Shown here in pieces: positions 1 to 8,632 of a DNA stretch of 64,000 nt. The stretch's first letter is position 1. Each line of letters begins with the position of its first letter. Under the pieces are notes generated by a model. That model worked only from the letters and a program-made list of their open reading frames with translations. It was not told the DNA's origin and did no database searches. The translations under genes were made by a program, and so were the position numbers. This stretch comes from Glaciecola sp028401415 (GTDB lineage Bacteria; Pseudomonadota; Gammaproteobacteria; Enterobacterales; Alteromonadaceae), in contig NZ_CP171821.2 in assembly GCF_028401415.2 (NCBI RefSeq), positions 1,674,001 to 1,738,000 on the forward strand, given 5' to 3'.

Positions 1-555
1 TTGATTTGCGTTCCGTGCCGGATTGATGTCTGGCGCGACGGCCGCAATCATTCCTCTGTGGGTTGCAGGGTATAAGCCCAACACAGCGCCGATTGGGAAT
101 CCCGTAAAAAACACATCCGTTCCTGCGGGTTTTAAATTGCGTTCTGCCAGCTTTAAGGCTGGTAATTTTTCAGACATGGACAATATCGCCAAATCGTGGA
201 CCGGGTCTATCGCGAGTAACTCCAATTTTAGCACCTTCATTCGCTGCCCCTCTCCCGCCATTGCCACATAATTTTGCACAATATCGAGTCTTAACTCTCT
301 CGCAACGACGTGATAGTTGGTGACAATATAGGACCCATTTCCTGTTACGAATCCTGTTCCGAGTAACTGAGGGTTTTTTGCTTCCAGTGGAGTGAAAATT
401 CCAATTCCAACAACGGATGGCGTTATCTCATTTATCAATTCAACCATAGACGTAGAGGCAACAGCTTTTGAACAAGATAAGAAAATAATCAACGCCAAGC
501 TTGAGCTTACTGAGAATTGTTTAATAGGAAAGAAGCTAATTGTTTGAAGATACAT
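1..555 (-). CDS. Trypsin-like serine protease (DegP/HtrA-like fold), partial at left edge
   Basis: The leftward reading frame starts at ATG 555 and stays open to base 1, giving 185 N-terminal residues. Residues 1-35 form a hydrophobic export signal (LALIIFLSC followed by SKAVAS). Cleavage could be by signal peptidase I, or at Cys28 as a poor lipobox. GTGFVTGNGSYIVTNYHVV around residues 67-85 carries the catalytic His82, and DPVHDLAIL carries the catalytic Asp121, both in the S1C/HtrA pattern. The catalytic serine would lie beyond the edge. It is transcribed away from the exosortase-associated genes. A periplasmic or surface protease is the likely role; the substrate is unknown. PDZ domains cannot be judged because the gene is cut. 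Confidence 0.85.
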   Translation of the reverse strand, partial: MYLQTISFFPIKQFSVSSSLALIIFLSCSKAVASTSMVELINEITPSVVGIGIFTPLEAKNPQLLGTGFVTGNGSYIVTNYHVVARELRLDIVQNYVAMAGEGQRMKVLKLELLAIDPVHDLAILSMSEKLPALKLAERNLKPAGTDVFFTGFPIGAVLGLYPATHRGMIAAVAPDINPARNANQ

Positions 556-733
556 GTTATTGCAACGCCTGATTATTTAATAGTTTCTGACTGACTTACA
601 ATTGTTACCTCAGTCATTACTGAAATTACTGTTATGGTTTAGGTTAAACGATAATAGCCACTTGTTTAACTGCTAGTGACATTAAAATTAAAATATGATG
701 TAAAATTGTTGACCTCATTTACGAGCTAGTTAG

Positions 734-750
734 GTATGTACATCACATAC
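734..750. repeat. Inverted repeat GTATGT-N5-ACATAC
   Basis: Perfect 6-base arms with a 5-base spacer, symmetrical like a dimeric regulator's operator. It lies about 33 bases centre to centre from the next inverted repeat, which is roughly three helical turns. No function is assigned. Confidence 0.4.
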
Positions 751-767
751 GCGCACTTGTAAAAATA

Positions 768-782
768 GTTGCGTATTGCAAC
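768..782. repeat. Inverted repeat GTTGC-N5-GCAAC
   Basis: Perfect 5-base arms with a 5-base spacer. It has the same spacer length as the neighbouring repeat at 734-750 but a different arm sequence. Possible operator; unproven. Confidence 0.35.
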
Positions 783-849
783 TTTATATGCTCACGCCCG
801 CCGCTTTAATGAAAATAGCAAACAGCGAAAGGTATCCCACACACTTATT

Positions 850-869
850 AGGTATTTACTTTAATACCT
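850..869. repeat. Inverted repeat AGGTATT-N6-AATACCT
   Basis: Perfect 7-base arms with a 6-base loop, followed by four T. The stem is AT-rich, and no gene ends just upstream on either strand that would need a terminator. An operator or a chance palindrome is as likely as a terminator. Confidence 0.3.
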
Positions 870-1212
870 TTTGAACGCTTTTGTACGCGCTTTTATGGCT
901 TAATTTATGCAATCAAACTTATGATTTAAGTGAATATTTATGGACGGACAAGCTAAAAAATGTCGCTGAAGTAAACGCTATTCATAACGCGGGAAGGAAA
1001 ATTTGATAAAAAAAAGTGCTTTACTTTCATGATGTTCACGCTAACATCTGTGGGAAATGCGAAGTCTTTTGTGTTGCAATTCTGCGACATTATAGCGGTC
1101 CACACTCGTAACATGCACTTTCCGTTTCAAATTTATACCTTTAAAGATCATTTAATACACAGCTTGCCTTGGAATCGCAGTAAGGTTGTGTTCGATGACT
1201 GGAGAAATTGCC

Positions 1213-2085
1213 ATGTTAGTACAAAACACGAAAAGTGTAGAAAAACCAAGTTTTTTACCACGTGATACGGATATTACTTCAAAACTAGGGTCACAAAAAA
1301 AGCAAAAAACGGATGCGTCTGCGCGCCGACTAGAGCGCAGGCGGTTGCACGAGCAACAGGTTCAAAAAGAAGCTCAATGGGTTCTTCAGCACTTTACCAA
1401 GCATTTTAATGCTGTGAAGGCTGAATCTAAAGCCGAGCTTGAAAGCGCATATCGCATTCGGCACGAAGTTTTTTGCGAAGAAATCAAAATTTTCGAAGGT
1501 AACGACACACGACTCGAGAGAGATCATTACGACGACTATGCAGAACAGTGTTTAATTCAGCACAACCGTTCGGGCGATTACGCTGGCAGCGTTCGTTTGA
1601 TAATGCCTGAAAACGAAAATCAAATTCTCCCAATCGAAAAACAAGGATTACAATTTATTGATAATAAGAGTGTACTTCCAAGTAGGTTTAATCGAAATGA
1701 AGTCGCTGAAGTTTCAAGAATCCTTATTCCAAAAGTGTTTAGACGCAGAAAGTTAGACTTAGCAGATTGCGCTGCAAATACTGGAATCAATGTAGAGCTC
1801 TACGATGAGAATGACATCAGGTGTTTTCCATTCATTGCAGTTGGTTTGTATATGGCATGTACAGCCATGTTTAAGAATCGCGGCAAGAAACACATATACT
1901 TTATGGCTGACCCACGACTAGGAAAAAGTATGCAAGTCGTTGGACTAACCATGACACAGATTGGCGAAGAATTTGAGTATGTTGGGCGACGTGTGCCATA
2001 CTACATTGACTTTGAACATTTTCTGGATAACCTTAAACCATCTTTTGAGTGCATGCTCAATCAATTTTTACGGACAATCGATTAA
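1213..2085 (+). CDS. PEP-CTERM/exosortase-associated N-acyltransferase (N-acyl amino acid synthase type)
   Basis: This matches the exosortase-associated acyltransferase family (TIGR03694 type), which has the autoinducer-synthase/GNAT fold. Family members linked to exosortase loci have been shown to make long-chain N-acyl amino acids. Seen here: YRIRHEVFCEE at residues 80-90, DYAGSVRLI near 122-130 and AEVSRILIPKVFRRRK further on, all typical of the fold. A basic, helical N-terminal extension of about 70 residues precedes it. ATG 1213 is chosen because GGAGA lies 7 bases upstream; TTG 1186 and ATG 1195 in the same frame lack a good site. The gene precedes a ThiF-like gene. The product would be a cytoplasmic or membrane-associated enzyme using acyl-CoA or acyl-ACP and an amine; the actual substrate is unknown. 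Confidence 0.85.
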   Translation: MLVQNTKSVEKPSFLPRDTDITSKLGSQKKQKTDASARRLERRRLHEQQVQKEAQWVLQHFTKHFNAVKAESKAELESAYRIRHEVFCEEIKIFEGNDTRLERDHYDDYAEQCLIQHNRSGDYAGSVRLIMPENENQILPIEKQGLQFIDNKSVLPSRFNRNEVAEVSRILIPKVFRRRKLDLADCAANTGINVELYDENDIRCFPFIAVGLYMACTAMFKNRGKKHIYFMADPRLGKSMQVVGLTMTQIGEEFEYVGRRVPYYIDFEHFLDNLKPSFECMLNQFLRTID

Positions 2086-2233
2086 AAGCTCAGCGCCGTA
2101 TATCTGTACTTTATAATACTAACAGGGACGTTTGCGCAGTATTTTTTTATAGCATTTTTCAGTAACTGATGTTAATTCTTGTTGTATTGTGCCGATACAA
2201 AGCACATGCAACGTTAACGAAAGTACGAAAATT

Positions 2234-3085
2234 ATGTTTGAATACGAAAATGCCTTTTCCCGCAACATAGGCTGGATAACCAGACAAGAACAGTCTGTCA
2301 TAAGACAATCGAAGATCGCCATTGGCGGGCTTGGTGGCGCTGGAGGAGAACATGCGCTTACTCTTGCGAGAATGGGCTTCGAAAACTTCCATTTATCCGA
2401 TTTCGACGAATTTGAAATTCACAATTTCAATCGTCAGGCCGGTGCATTTATGTCAACAGTCGGTAAACACAAATGCTCCACGATGGCGGACATGATCAGG
2501 GATATCAATCCAAACGCTAACATTAAAGAGTTTCCCACAGGCCTAAACGAAGAGAACATTAATGCTTTCTTTGAAGGTGTGGATGTCTACGTAGACGGCA
2601 TCGATTTTTTTGCACTATCAGCCAGAAAACTCGTCTACCAAGCCGCTCAAGATAGAGGTATTCCAAACCTTTTGGCGGCGCCTTTAGGTTTAGGCGTTTC
2701 CTTAGTTTGCTTCACAAAGGATTCGATGGGCTTCGACGAATATTACCGATTTAGTGAGAGTAAATCGGATGAAGAGTCGTTTATTAAGCTGTTGATAGGT
2801 TTGTCACCTGCATTGTTACACACGAAATACCTGGCAGATGCAAGCGCAGCAAACTTTAAAGAACAGCGCGGCCCCTCAACGCCCATGGCAATCAAACTGT
2901 GTTCAGGTTTACTAGTGAGTAATGTTTTTAAACTAATCTTGAAGCGCGGAAAGGTAGTAACTGCACCGAGAGTTCTCCAATTCGATGCGTATCGAGACAA
3001 GTTTGTGACTTCTTACTGCCCTTTTGGAAACGGTGGACCAATTCAGCGACTGAAATACCTTATCGCGAAAAAAACGGTGTCGTAA
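2234..3085 (+). CDS. ThiF/MoeB/E1-like adenylyltransferase
   Basis: The 283-residue protein has the E1-superfamily nucleotide-binding start: GGLGGAGG at residues 31-38, then DFDEFEIHNFNRQ at 56-68 with the acidic residues and the arginine that contact ATP. It lacks the paired CxxC zinc motifs of MoeB and ThiF, and no ubiquitin-like partner with a C-terminal GG is encoded nearby. Family members activate a carboxylate as an acyl-adenylate (sulfur carriers, microcin C peptide, the threonine of t6A in TcdA). ATG 2234 fits the family N-terminus; GTG 2189 in frame would add 15 unconserved residues. The gap from the acyltransferase is about 150 bases, so the two may be co-transcribed. The substrate is not known. 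Confidence 0.8.
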   Translation: MFEYENAFSRNIGWITRQEQSVIRQSKIAIGGLGGAGGEHALTLARMGFENFHLSDFDEFEIHNFNRQAGAFMSTVGKHKCSTMADMIRDINPNANIKEFPTGLNEENINAFFEGVDVYVDGIDFFALSARKLVYQAAQDRGIPNLLAAPLGLGVSLVCFTKDSMGFDEYYRFSESKSDEESFIKLLIGLSPALLHTKYLADASAANFKEQRGPSTPMAIKLCSGLLVSNVFKLILKRGKVVTAPRVLQFDAYRDKFVTSYCPFGNGGPIQRLKYLIAKKTVS

Positions 3086-3302
3086 TCTTAAGCTGTTATA
3101 GAATAAGCGGCGCTCAGCGTACTTAAGAGTTTTACATACAGGTGACTTGAATGACGCCCGTATCTAAATTGCAAAGAAGTATGGCTCTTTCCTCACTATA
3201 AATGATTAATTGCCTTAAAAAAGTGTCTGTTTTTTTTACAACTTAGTACAGCAAGTAATTAAAAATTTATATTTTTTTATACATTTCAATAACTTGCTTA
3301 AG

Positions 3303-3318
3303 TGGCACGCCATATGCT
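3303..3318 (+). promoter_or_regulatory. Sigma-54 (RpoN) promoter of the PEP-CTERM gene
   Basis: TGGCACGCCATATGCT matches the -24/-12 consensus TGGCACG-N4-TTGCW at 11 of 12 fixed positions and has the exact GG-N10-GC spacing. Transcription would start near 3329, leaving a leader of about 35 bases that contains the ribosome site AAGGAAAG before ATG 3365. Sigma-54 control of PEP-CTERM proteins through PrsK/PrsR is established in other XrtA organisms. The enhancer site was not identified. Confidence 0.8.
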
Positions 3319-3364
3319 TAATCGTTTCCAAGCAATTAGCTAAATACACAATAAGGAAAGTATA

Positions 3365-4153
3365 ATGCTTAACACATTTAAAAAAGTTGCACTTGCAGGG
3401 GCATTTTTGACGATGTCAGCAGCTTCTTCTGCAGCGGGTCTACCGTTTACGATAGATAACTCACTTGGTTACACAGACGGCGGAACAAGCACAACGTTTA
3501 CCGCGAACATCATGAGCGGTAATTACCAAGAGGTTATCGTGGTAACTGACGCAGCGGCTGGTTTGTTTGAAGCGACAATTCTTTTGTCTTACACTTCGTT
3601 TCAAACCTTCCCTAATAACACGGGTTTGACAACTGACTACGGTTTGTATTCGATGATTAACATCAGCGGTCAAGTTACAGACAACTCGTTACCGACAAGC
3701 ATCACGACTGGTAATTGGACGGGCGATTTTAACATGGTACTAGACGTAGAGACCGACACCAACACATTCGTTCCTAGCGCGCTAGCAGGTATCGGTATGG
3801 CTAACCTTTCGGCTGCTGAACTCGATGACGACATTGAGTTGTTCACTGGTACGATAGCAGGCGGCGGTTCTGTTGGTAACTTGAACGCAGGTGGGTTCGG
3901 CCTTGATGGGAACAACATCACGCTATCTGCTGACGGTCTCAACTTCTTTGTTGCACCAAACCCATTTTACCAGCTACTAATTTCTGACGGCGACTTAGAG
4001 GACTTCTTTTCGCAAGTTGACTTCTCACTTGAAGGTGTTGTTCAGCGTTTCAGTGGTGAAGCTAGCGTAGAGTTTGTTTCTTCACCATCAGTAGTTGCGT
4101 TGCTTGGTCTAGCACTTGCTGGCATAGGCTTTAGAGCACGCAGCAAAAAATAA
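3365..4153 (+). CDS. PEP-CTERM-type sorted surface protein
   Basis: The 262-residue protein has an N-terminal signal peptide ending near SAASSAAG. Its C-terminal sorting tail is SSPS, then the hydrophobic segment VVALLGLALAGIGF, then basic RARSKK. This is the PEP-CTERM architecture recognised by exosortase A, but the signature reads SSPS where VPEPS is usual; only the second proline and the following serine are kept. The body is rich in Asn, Thr, Ser, Gly and Asp with no Cys, as in many PEP-CTERM substrates, and has no recognised catalytic motif. It would be exported, cut by XrtA and probably retained in the polysaccharide matrix. A sigma-54 promoter lies upstream and a terminator downstream, so it may be expressed alone and strongly. 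Confidence 0.8.
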   Translation: MLNTFKKVALAGAFLTMSAASSAAGLPFTIDNSLGYTDGGTSTTFTANIMSGNYQEVIVVTDAAAGLFEATILLSYTSFQTFPNNTGLTTDYGLYSMINISGQVTDNSLPTSITTGNWTGDFNMVLDVETDTNTFVPSALAGIGMANLSAAELDDDIELFTGTIAGGGSVGNLNAGGFGLDGNNITLSADGLNFFVAPNPFYQLLISDGDLEDFFSQVDFSLEGVVQRFSGEASVEFVSSPSVVALLGLALAGIGFRARSKK

Positions 4154-4170
4154 ACTACCGTTTTATTCGA

Positions 4171-4199
4171 AAAGCGACCTTATCGGTCGCTTTTTTTTT
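4171..4199 (+). terminator. Rho-independent terminator after the PEP-CTERM gene
   Basis: AGCGACC and GGTCGCT form a 7-pair stem with a 5-base loop (TTATC), followed by a run of nine T. It sits 18 bases after the stop codon, between this gene and the TPR lipoprotein gene, so the latter depends on readthrough or on a promoter I could not see. Confidence 0.85.
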
Positions 4200-4240
4200 G
4201 CTTATCGATTATCTTATTCGCTCTTACACGGAGTGAATAA

Positions 4241-6829
4241 ATGTCTAATAGTTTAAAAACATTCGGAATTTTATGTTTCGCAGTCTTTATGAGTGCCTGC
4301 TCTCAGCAGCTAAGCGAAGAACAAGCAATTGAAGAAGCAAGCACCGCGATTTCAGAAAATAGACACGATGTCGCAGAAATTATATTAAAAAAGTATCTTG
4401 CTAGTGATAAAACATCCGATCCGGCAAGGATACTACTTGCAAAATCTCTGGTACTGCAGGGTGAATACCAAAACGCCATTTATCAATACGATAGAATCAA
4501 CTCTGCGCTAGACGCCGAAGCCTTTGAGCTTCAGATGGAAGCTCGTTATATGCTCGATGAGAGAGAGCCTCTAATCGAGTACTACGAAGCTAGTCATCGA
4601 GACAGCAATATTACCAATGCGGACATTGTCTATGCTTTGGTTAAAGCAAGAGTTCAACAAGACACCACTGCGTTTGATGATATTATTAAAACCTTATCTT
4701 CGATAGACCAGACAAACCTTAGCTTTCAACAACTTTTTGCTCAATCTGTGAGCATGTATGAGGCAACGCGCGATACTAGCGAATTCTTAGTTGCACTGGA
4801 AGATTTCCAGCAAAACAATCCAAATTACGCCGACAATTGGCTGTTCCTAGAAGTGGCTGCCAATTTTGCACTGGCAGAAATGAACTTTGATCATGCGCTT
4901 GCGCTCTTCGAACAGCTCATAGATTTAAGGCCCCAATCACCAAAACCAAGGCTCTCAAAAGCAACAACGCTTGTTTGGGCAGAGCGGTGGGACGAAGCAG
5001 AAAGAGCTATCAATCAATTGCTAGCGCGCTACCCTGAACAACCCGTTGTGAACCAATTAAAAGGTCTTGTCTTGATTGAACGACAAGACTTTGAAACAGC
5101 TAAGCTCCATATCGAAAAGGCAATTGTAGGAGGTTACGAAACACGCAGAAATTTGCTTATCGCAGCTGAACTTAATTTCGCCCTTGATAACTATGAGCAA
5201 GCGATAGATTATCTTGAAAGAGGCCTTCAAGGCGTCACTCAAAATACAAATTATCATAATATGCTCGTTTATTCTCGCGCCAAAGTAGGAGATGAAGAGG
5301 CAGTTCTGTCTCAAATCGATAAAGCATCTGTCGTTTCGAGAATTAATATTAGCAATATGGCATCGTTGATAGATGGCATGAGAGAAACCGGCAACACAGA
5401 AGGCATTCAAAGACTGGCTTCAACGCTCAAGGATAAAGCAATAGCCGACCCAGCAGTACAGCTTGAAGCGAGCGTGTATCAACTTCAAGGTAATCCTGAA
5501 GCTGCATTTCCAGAAATTGTCTCGTCTAGTCAGAATTTTATACAGCAATATTTACGCAGTGATGACTCTGCAACTTTTTCGCCAGAGAGACTGTTCGTTG
5601 CAAAGAGCTTTCTTATCGGAGATTTAGTGGAGAATAAGCGTTTCCCCCAGGCACTTGACTTAGCCAACGCGCTTATCGAAAAGTCGCCCGACGAACTCAC
5701 TAATTACGCCTTTTTAGGCGAGATATATAACGCTCAAGGAGAGTTTGACAAAACCTTAGCGCTGTTTGAAGAAAAGCCTGAAGCCTTAACAAATGCCGCA
5801 GCGTACCAATTAGCCACTTCTGCATACCTTGGCTTGTCAAACGTGCAAGCTGCAACTAATACAGTTCGTCGAGCATTAACAGAATTTCCTTATAATATCG
5901 TGTTGCTTCAACAGTATGTGTTTGTTGAGAACACCCGCGGTGAGCGTGATGAAGATTTTATTAGCGGACGATATCGAAACCCATCTACCAGCGAGTCCGA
6001 TAGCATATTCATGAATTTTTACTATGCCATGCATAATGAAATGGATAAAGCTATAGAAGCAATTACGCAATTGTCTGATGATACGCCCAAAAGCATCCTT
6101 TATTGGTATACCGTCGCACAAAGCTATATTGAATCAAATGACTTGTCGTCCGCTAAGCAGGCAATTGATAATACTAAAACGCTTGATTTGGTCTCGTATC
6201 AAGAGCTTCAATATGTGCTAAGCACTTATCAAACATTGGACGCGAAAGCTGACGAGTTAGAAGTTATCAACAAGTACTTGCCTTCCTTTCCAGTTAACAA
6301 AGATATCAGGCTTAGAAAAGTGGCTCTTTTACTGGATCTCCAACAGGCGACAGACGCCTATTCCATGCTGGGTACCTTCGAAGACGACTCTGAAACCTAT
6401 TTTCGATTAAAAGCCCAAGCCGCATTTAATTCTGGTAATCTCACCGATGCTGGCACATGGTACGATCGAGCTTATCGAGAGTATCCTAATGTTTCCACGG
6501 TCATCGACTACGCTCAGTATTTAGTCAGTGTTGGACAGAACGAACGGGCGCGGAATATTCTTGGGCAATTCAACAGCACTCAAGAAACAAACCTCAATAC
6601 TTTGTTGTTCCAAGCAACACTGGAAAGCGGAAGAAAGTCCATCAGTTTATATGAATCGGTTCTTGAAATAGACGCCACTAATCTGATCGCACTAAATAAC
6701 GTTGCGCTGCAATTACTCGAGATTGGTGATACACAAAGTGCGCTTGATTACGCGACTCGCGCAAGTGAACAAAGTCCTGATAACGCAGAAGTCAAAAACA
6801 CCTTGGAGATGGTCAAACAGAAGATGTAG
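4241..6829 (+). CDS. prsT: XrtA/PEP-CTERM system TPR-repeat lipoprotein PrsT
   Basis: The 862-residue protein has a signal peptide with lipobox FMSAC (Cys20) and then consists almost entirely of degenerate tetratricopeptide repeats of about 34 residues. Length and layout match the PEP-CTERM TPR lipoprotein family (TIGR02917). GGAG at 4230-4233 supports ATG 4241. PrsT proteins occur only with exosortase loci and are thought to act at the envelope as a scaffold for polysaccharide assembly or protein sorting; the biochemical role is not settled. The gene follows the PEP-CTERM gene across a terminator and is convergent with the acetyltransferase gene that ends at 6852. Confidence 0.88.
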   Translation: MSNSLKTFGILCFAVFMSACSQQLSEEQAIEEASTAISENRHDVAEIILKKYLASDKTSDPARILLAKSLVLQGEYQNAIYQYDRINSALDAEAFELQMEARYMLDEREPLIEYYEASHRDSNITNADIVYALVKARVQQDTTAFDDIIKTLSSIDQTNLSFQQLFAQSVSMYEATRDTSEFLVALEDFQQNNPNYADNWLFLEVAANFALAEMNFDHALALFEQLIDLRPQSPKPRLSKATTLVWAERWDEAERAINQLLARYPEQPVVNQLKGLVLIERQDFETAKLHIEKAIVGGYETRRNLLIAAELNFALDNYEQAIDYLERGLQGVTQNTNYHNMLVYSRAKVGDEEAVLSQIDKASVVSRINISNMASLIDGMRETGNTEGIQRLASTLKDKAIADPAVQLEASVYQLQGNPEAAFPEIVSSSQNFIQQYLRSDDSATFSPERLFVAKSFLIGDLVENKRFPQALDLANALIEKSPDELTNYAFLGEIYNAQGEFDKTLALFEEKPEALTNAAAYQLATSAYLGLSNVQAATNTVRRALTEFPYNIVLLQQYVFVENTRGERDEDFISGRYRNPSTSESDSIFMNFYYAMHNEMDKAIEAITQLSDDTPKSILYWYTVAQSYIESNDLSSAKQAIDNTKTLDLVSYQELQYVLSTYQTLDAKADELEVINKYLPSFPVNKDIRLRKVALLLDLQQATDAYSMLGTFEDDSETYFRLKAQAAFNSGNLTDAGTWYDRAYREYPNVSTVIDYAQYLVSVGQNERARNILGQFNSTQETNLNTLLFQATLESGRKSISLYESVLEIDATNLIALNNVALQLLEIGDTQSALDYATRASEQSPDNAEVKNTLEMVKQKM

Positions 6830-6851
6830 CCCCGGTCATATATGCCTTTAC

Positions 6852-7430
6852 TTAGGTTCTCGTTTTTATCACCTTTGCCGGATTACCAGCAACAATGGAT
6901 TGAGCGGGAACCTCATTCACCACCACCGAACCTGCAGCAATAATGCTGTTTTCACCCACATTTGACATCACCACTGCGTTATTACCAATCCAACAGTTGG
7001 TGCCAATTTGAATTTTTTCAAACACACCTCCTTGTTCTCTAATGGGTTTAGTCAAGTCCTCAAAGTTATGCTGTTGTTTGCCACTTAATATATGAACGCC
7101 GCTTCCGATGAGCGTATCTTTTCCAATTTTACATTTCCCGATATTGCTTTGTGGGCCAATATATACGCCTTGTTCAATATCCGTATCCATATGCGAAAGC
7201 AAAGTAGCAAAACTCAAAACTACAGTGCTATCGAATCGCGCTAACGCTATTGAGTAAAAAGCGCTTCGCAAGTAACACCCTATTTTACCCGGCAACACAC
7301 TCAAAAATTGACTATGCGCACTCAGCGCTCCATCTTCATCAAATATACGAAGGAGAAAAAATGTAAGGATTGCTGGCAGTACTATGATGAGTGAAATGAA
7401 ATAGACTACTTTTTTTATTATGCTTTTCAT
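6852..7430 (-). CDS. Left-handed beta-helix (hexapeptide repeat) acetyltransferase
   Basis: After an N-terminal hydrophobic segment (residues 2-25) the protein shows hexapeptide repeats (GVYIGPQSNIGKCKIGKDTLIG, IGTNCWIGNNAVVM, NSIIAAGSVVV) and ends with VPAQSIVAGNPAKVIK, the usual close of CatB/WcaF/NodL-type O-acetyltransferases. It would transfer acetyl from acetyl-CoA to a sugar hydroxyl at the cytoplasmic side of the membrane. ATG 7430 is preferred because it gives a normal length of 192 residues; the longer frame to 7583 adds 51 residues without family character. No strong ribosome site is seen. It is divergent from the deacetylase gene at 7639. Confidence 0.78.
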   Translation of the reverse strand: MKSIIKKVVYFISLIIVLPAILTFFLLRIFDEDGALSAHSQFLSVLPGKIGCYLRSAFYSIALARFDSTVVLSFATLLSHMDTDIEQGVYIGPQSNIGKCKIGKDTLIGSGVHILSGKQQHNFEDLTKPIREQGGVFEKIQIGTNCWIGNNAVVMSNVGENSIIAAGSVVVNEVPAQSIVAGNPAKVIKTRT

Positions 7431-7638
7431 TGTCGATTTACAGCCTATTGACTTATGCGTTTTGATATAGGTAATTCTCGGGCTAATCGCTCGTTTGTTT
7501 GCGCGCTGATCCCCCACAGTTCGAGCATAGAGCATATCAGCAATTACTCCCGTGGAATAAGCGTATTTTGTTGATTTATTCACCGCCGTCGATTAGATTA
7601 TCATCCTCTTTTATTCTGGTACAGGGAGTTCACAACAG

Positions 7639-8631
7639 ATGCAGACAATGCAGCAGGCAGACAGCGTCAAATTGAAGCTTGAAGACGATCGCCCTTTGCT
7701 TATCGTCGTTGTTGACACCGAAGAGGAGTTTGACTGGAGCGCACCTCCCAATCGCAATGAAACAAGCGTTTCACATATGCACAGTTTAGACCTCACGCAT
7801 AATATCTGTACTGATTTTGGACTCTCTCCCTGTTACGTTATCGATTACCCGATTGCATCTCAACGAGATTCAATCGAAATACTGCGTGCCTATGCGGATA
7901 AACAACAATGTGAAATTGGCGCCCATCTACACCCCTGGGTAACCCCTCCAATGACAGAAACGCTCTCCGTTTCCAATATGTACCCTGGAAATCTCGACAA
8001 AGAGATTGAGTTTGATAAATTGCAATCGCTTGTGAATCAAATTGAAACCAGTTTCGGGCGTAAACCTACTAGTTACAAGGCGGGTCGCTACGGCTTTGGC
8101 ACAAATACGCTCAATACAATTAAAGCGCTAGGCTTTAATGTCGACTTGTCTTTTTGCCCGCCTGTAAATCATAGCGCCGATGGTGGGCCCGATTACTCTC
8201 ACTGCACTTCAGATATTTTTCAATTTCCCGATAGCAATATATTGGGTATCCCCATTACAGGCGCATTTACTGGCGCGCTGGCCAGCATGGCACCGCAAGC
8301 TTTCGATGCAGCTAAACGTTTAGAGGCACTGAAAGTGCCGGGTATACTCTCAAGGTTAAATTTATTAGATAGGTTGATTCTATCGCCTGAGGGATATACT
8401 TCAGATGAACATATTCGGCTTGCGAAACACCTATATAATAAAGGACAGCGAGTATTCACCTGGAGCTTCCATAGTCCAACCGTTGTGCCGGGATTTACCG
8501 AATATGTACAAAGCGATGCAGACCAAGCGCGATATTTAGACGCATTTAAGCGCTTTTTTGATTTCTTTTTTAATGACATGAACGGACGTGCAAGCACGCC
8601 GGCACAAATATACAAGATGACGGAGATGTAA
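7639..8631 (+). CDS. Polysaccharide deacetylase, WalW-like
   Basis: The protein begins with the NodB-type metal and base motif DTEEEFDW (residues 26-33) and has the second metal motif in GAHLHPWVTPP near residue 95. A later RYGFGTNTL-type segment and a C-terminal WSFHSPTVVPG follow the WalW-like deacetylase pattern. It would remove acetyl or a similar group from a sugar in a glycan precursor. No signal peptide is visible, so the site is probably cytoplasmic. GGGAG lies 10 bases before ATG 7639; ATG 7648 is an alternative. It is the first gene of a tightly packed rightward cluster: its stop is one base from the next start. Confidence 0.8.
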   Translation: MQTMQQADSVKLKLEDDRPLLIVVVDTEEEFDWSAPPNRNETSVSHMHSLDLTHNICTDFGLSPCYVIDYPIASQRDSIEILRAYADKQQCEIGAHLHPWVTPPMTETLSVSNMYPGNLDKEIEFDKLQSLVNQIETSFGRKPTSYKAGRYGFGTNTLNTIKALGFNVDLSFCPPVNHSADGGPDYSHCTSDIFQFPDSNILGIPITGAFTGALASMAPQAFDAAKRLEALKVPGILSRLNLLDRLILSPEGYTSDEHIRLAKHLYNKGQRVFTWSFHSPTVVPGFTEYVQSDADQARYLDAFKRFFDFFFNDMNGRASTPAQIYKMTEM

Positions 8632-8632
8632 A

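Larger units (their letters stand above)
556..1212. other. Intergenic region between divergent genes, with three inverted repeats
   Basis: About 650 bases without a convincing gene separate the leftward protease from the rightward acyltransferase. The stretch is AT-rich and must hold promoters for both directions. I see three short perfect inverted repeats (annotated separately) but no clear sigma-70 or sigma-54 consensus. A 78-codon frame at 1029-1265 overlaps the acyltransferase start in another frame, has no recognisable product, and is not called. Confidence 0.6.

Noticed and set aside
1029..1265. 78-codon rightward frame before the acyltransferase
   Set aside because: It overlaps the acyltransferase start in another frame, has no recognisable domain and shows mixed composition; most likely chance.
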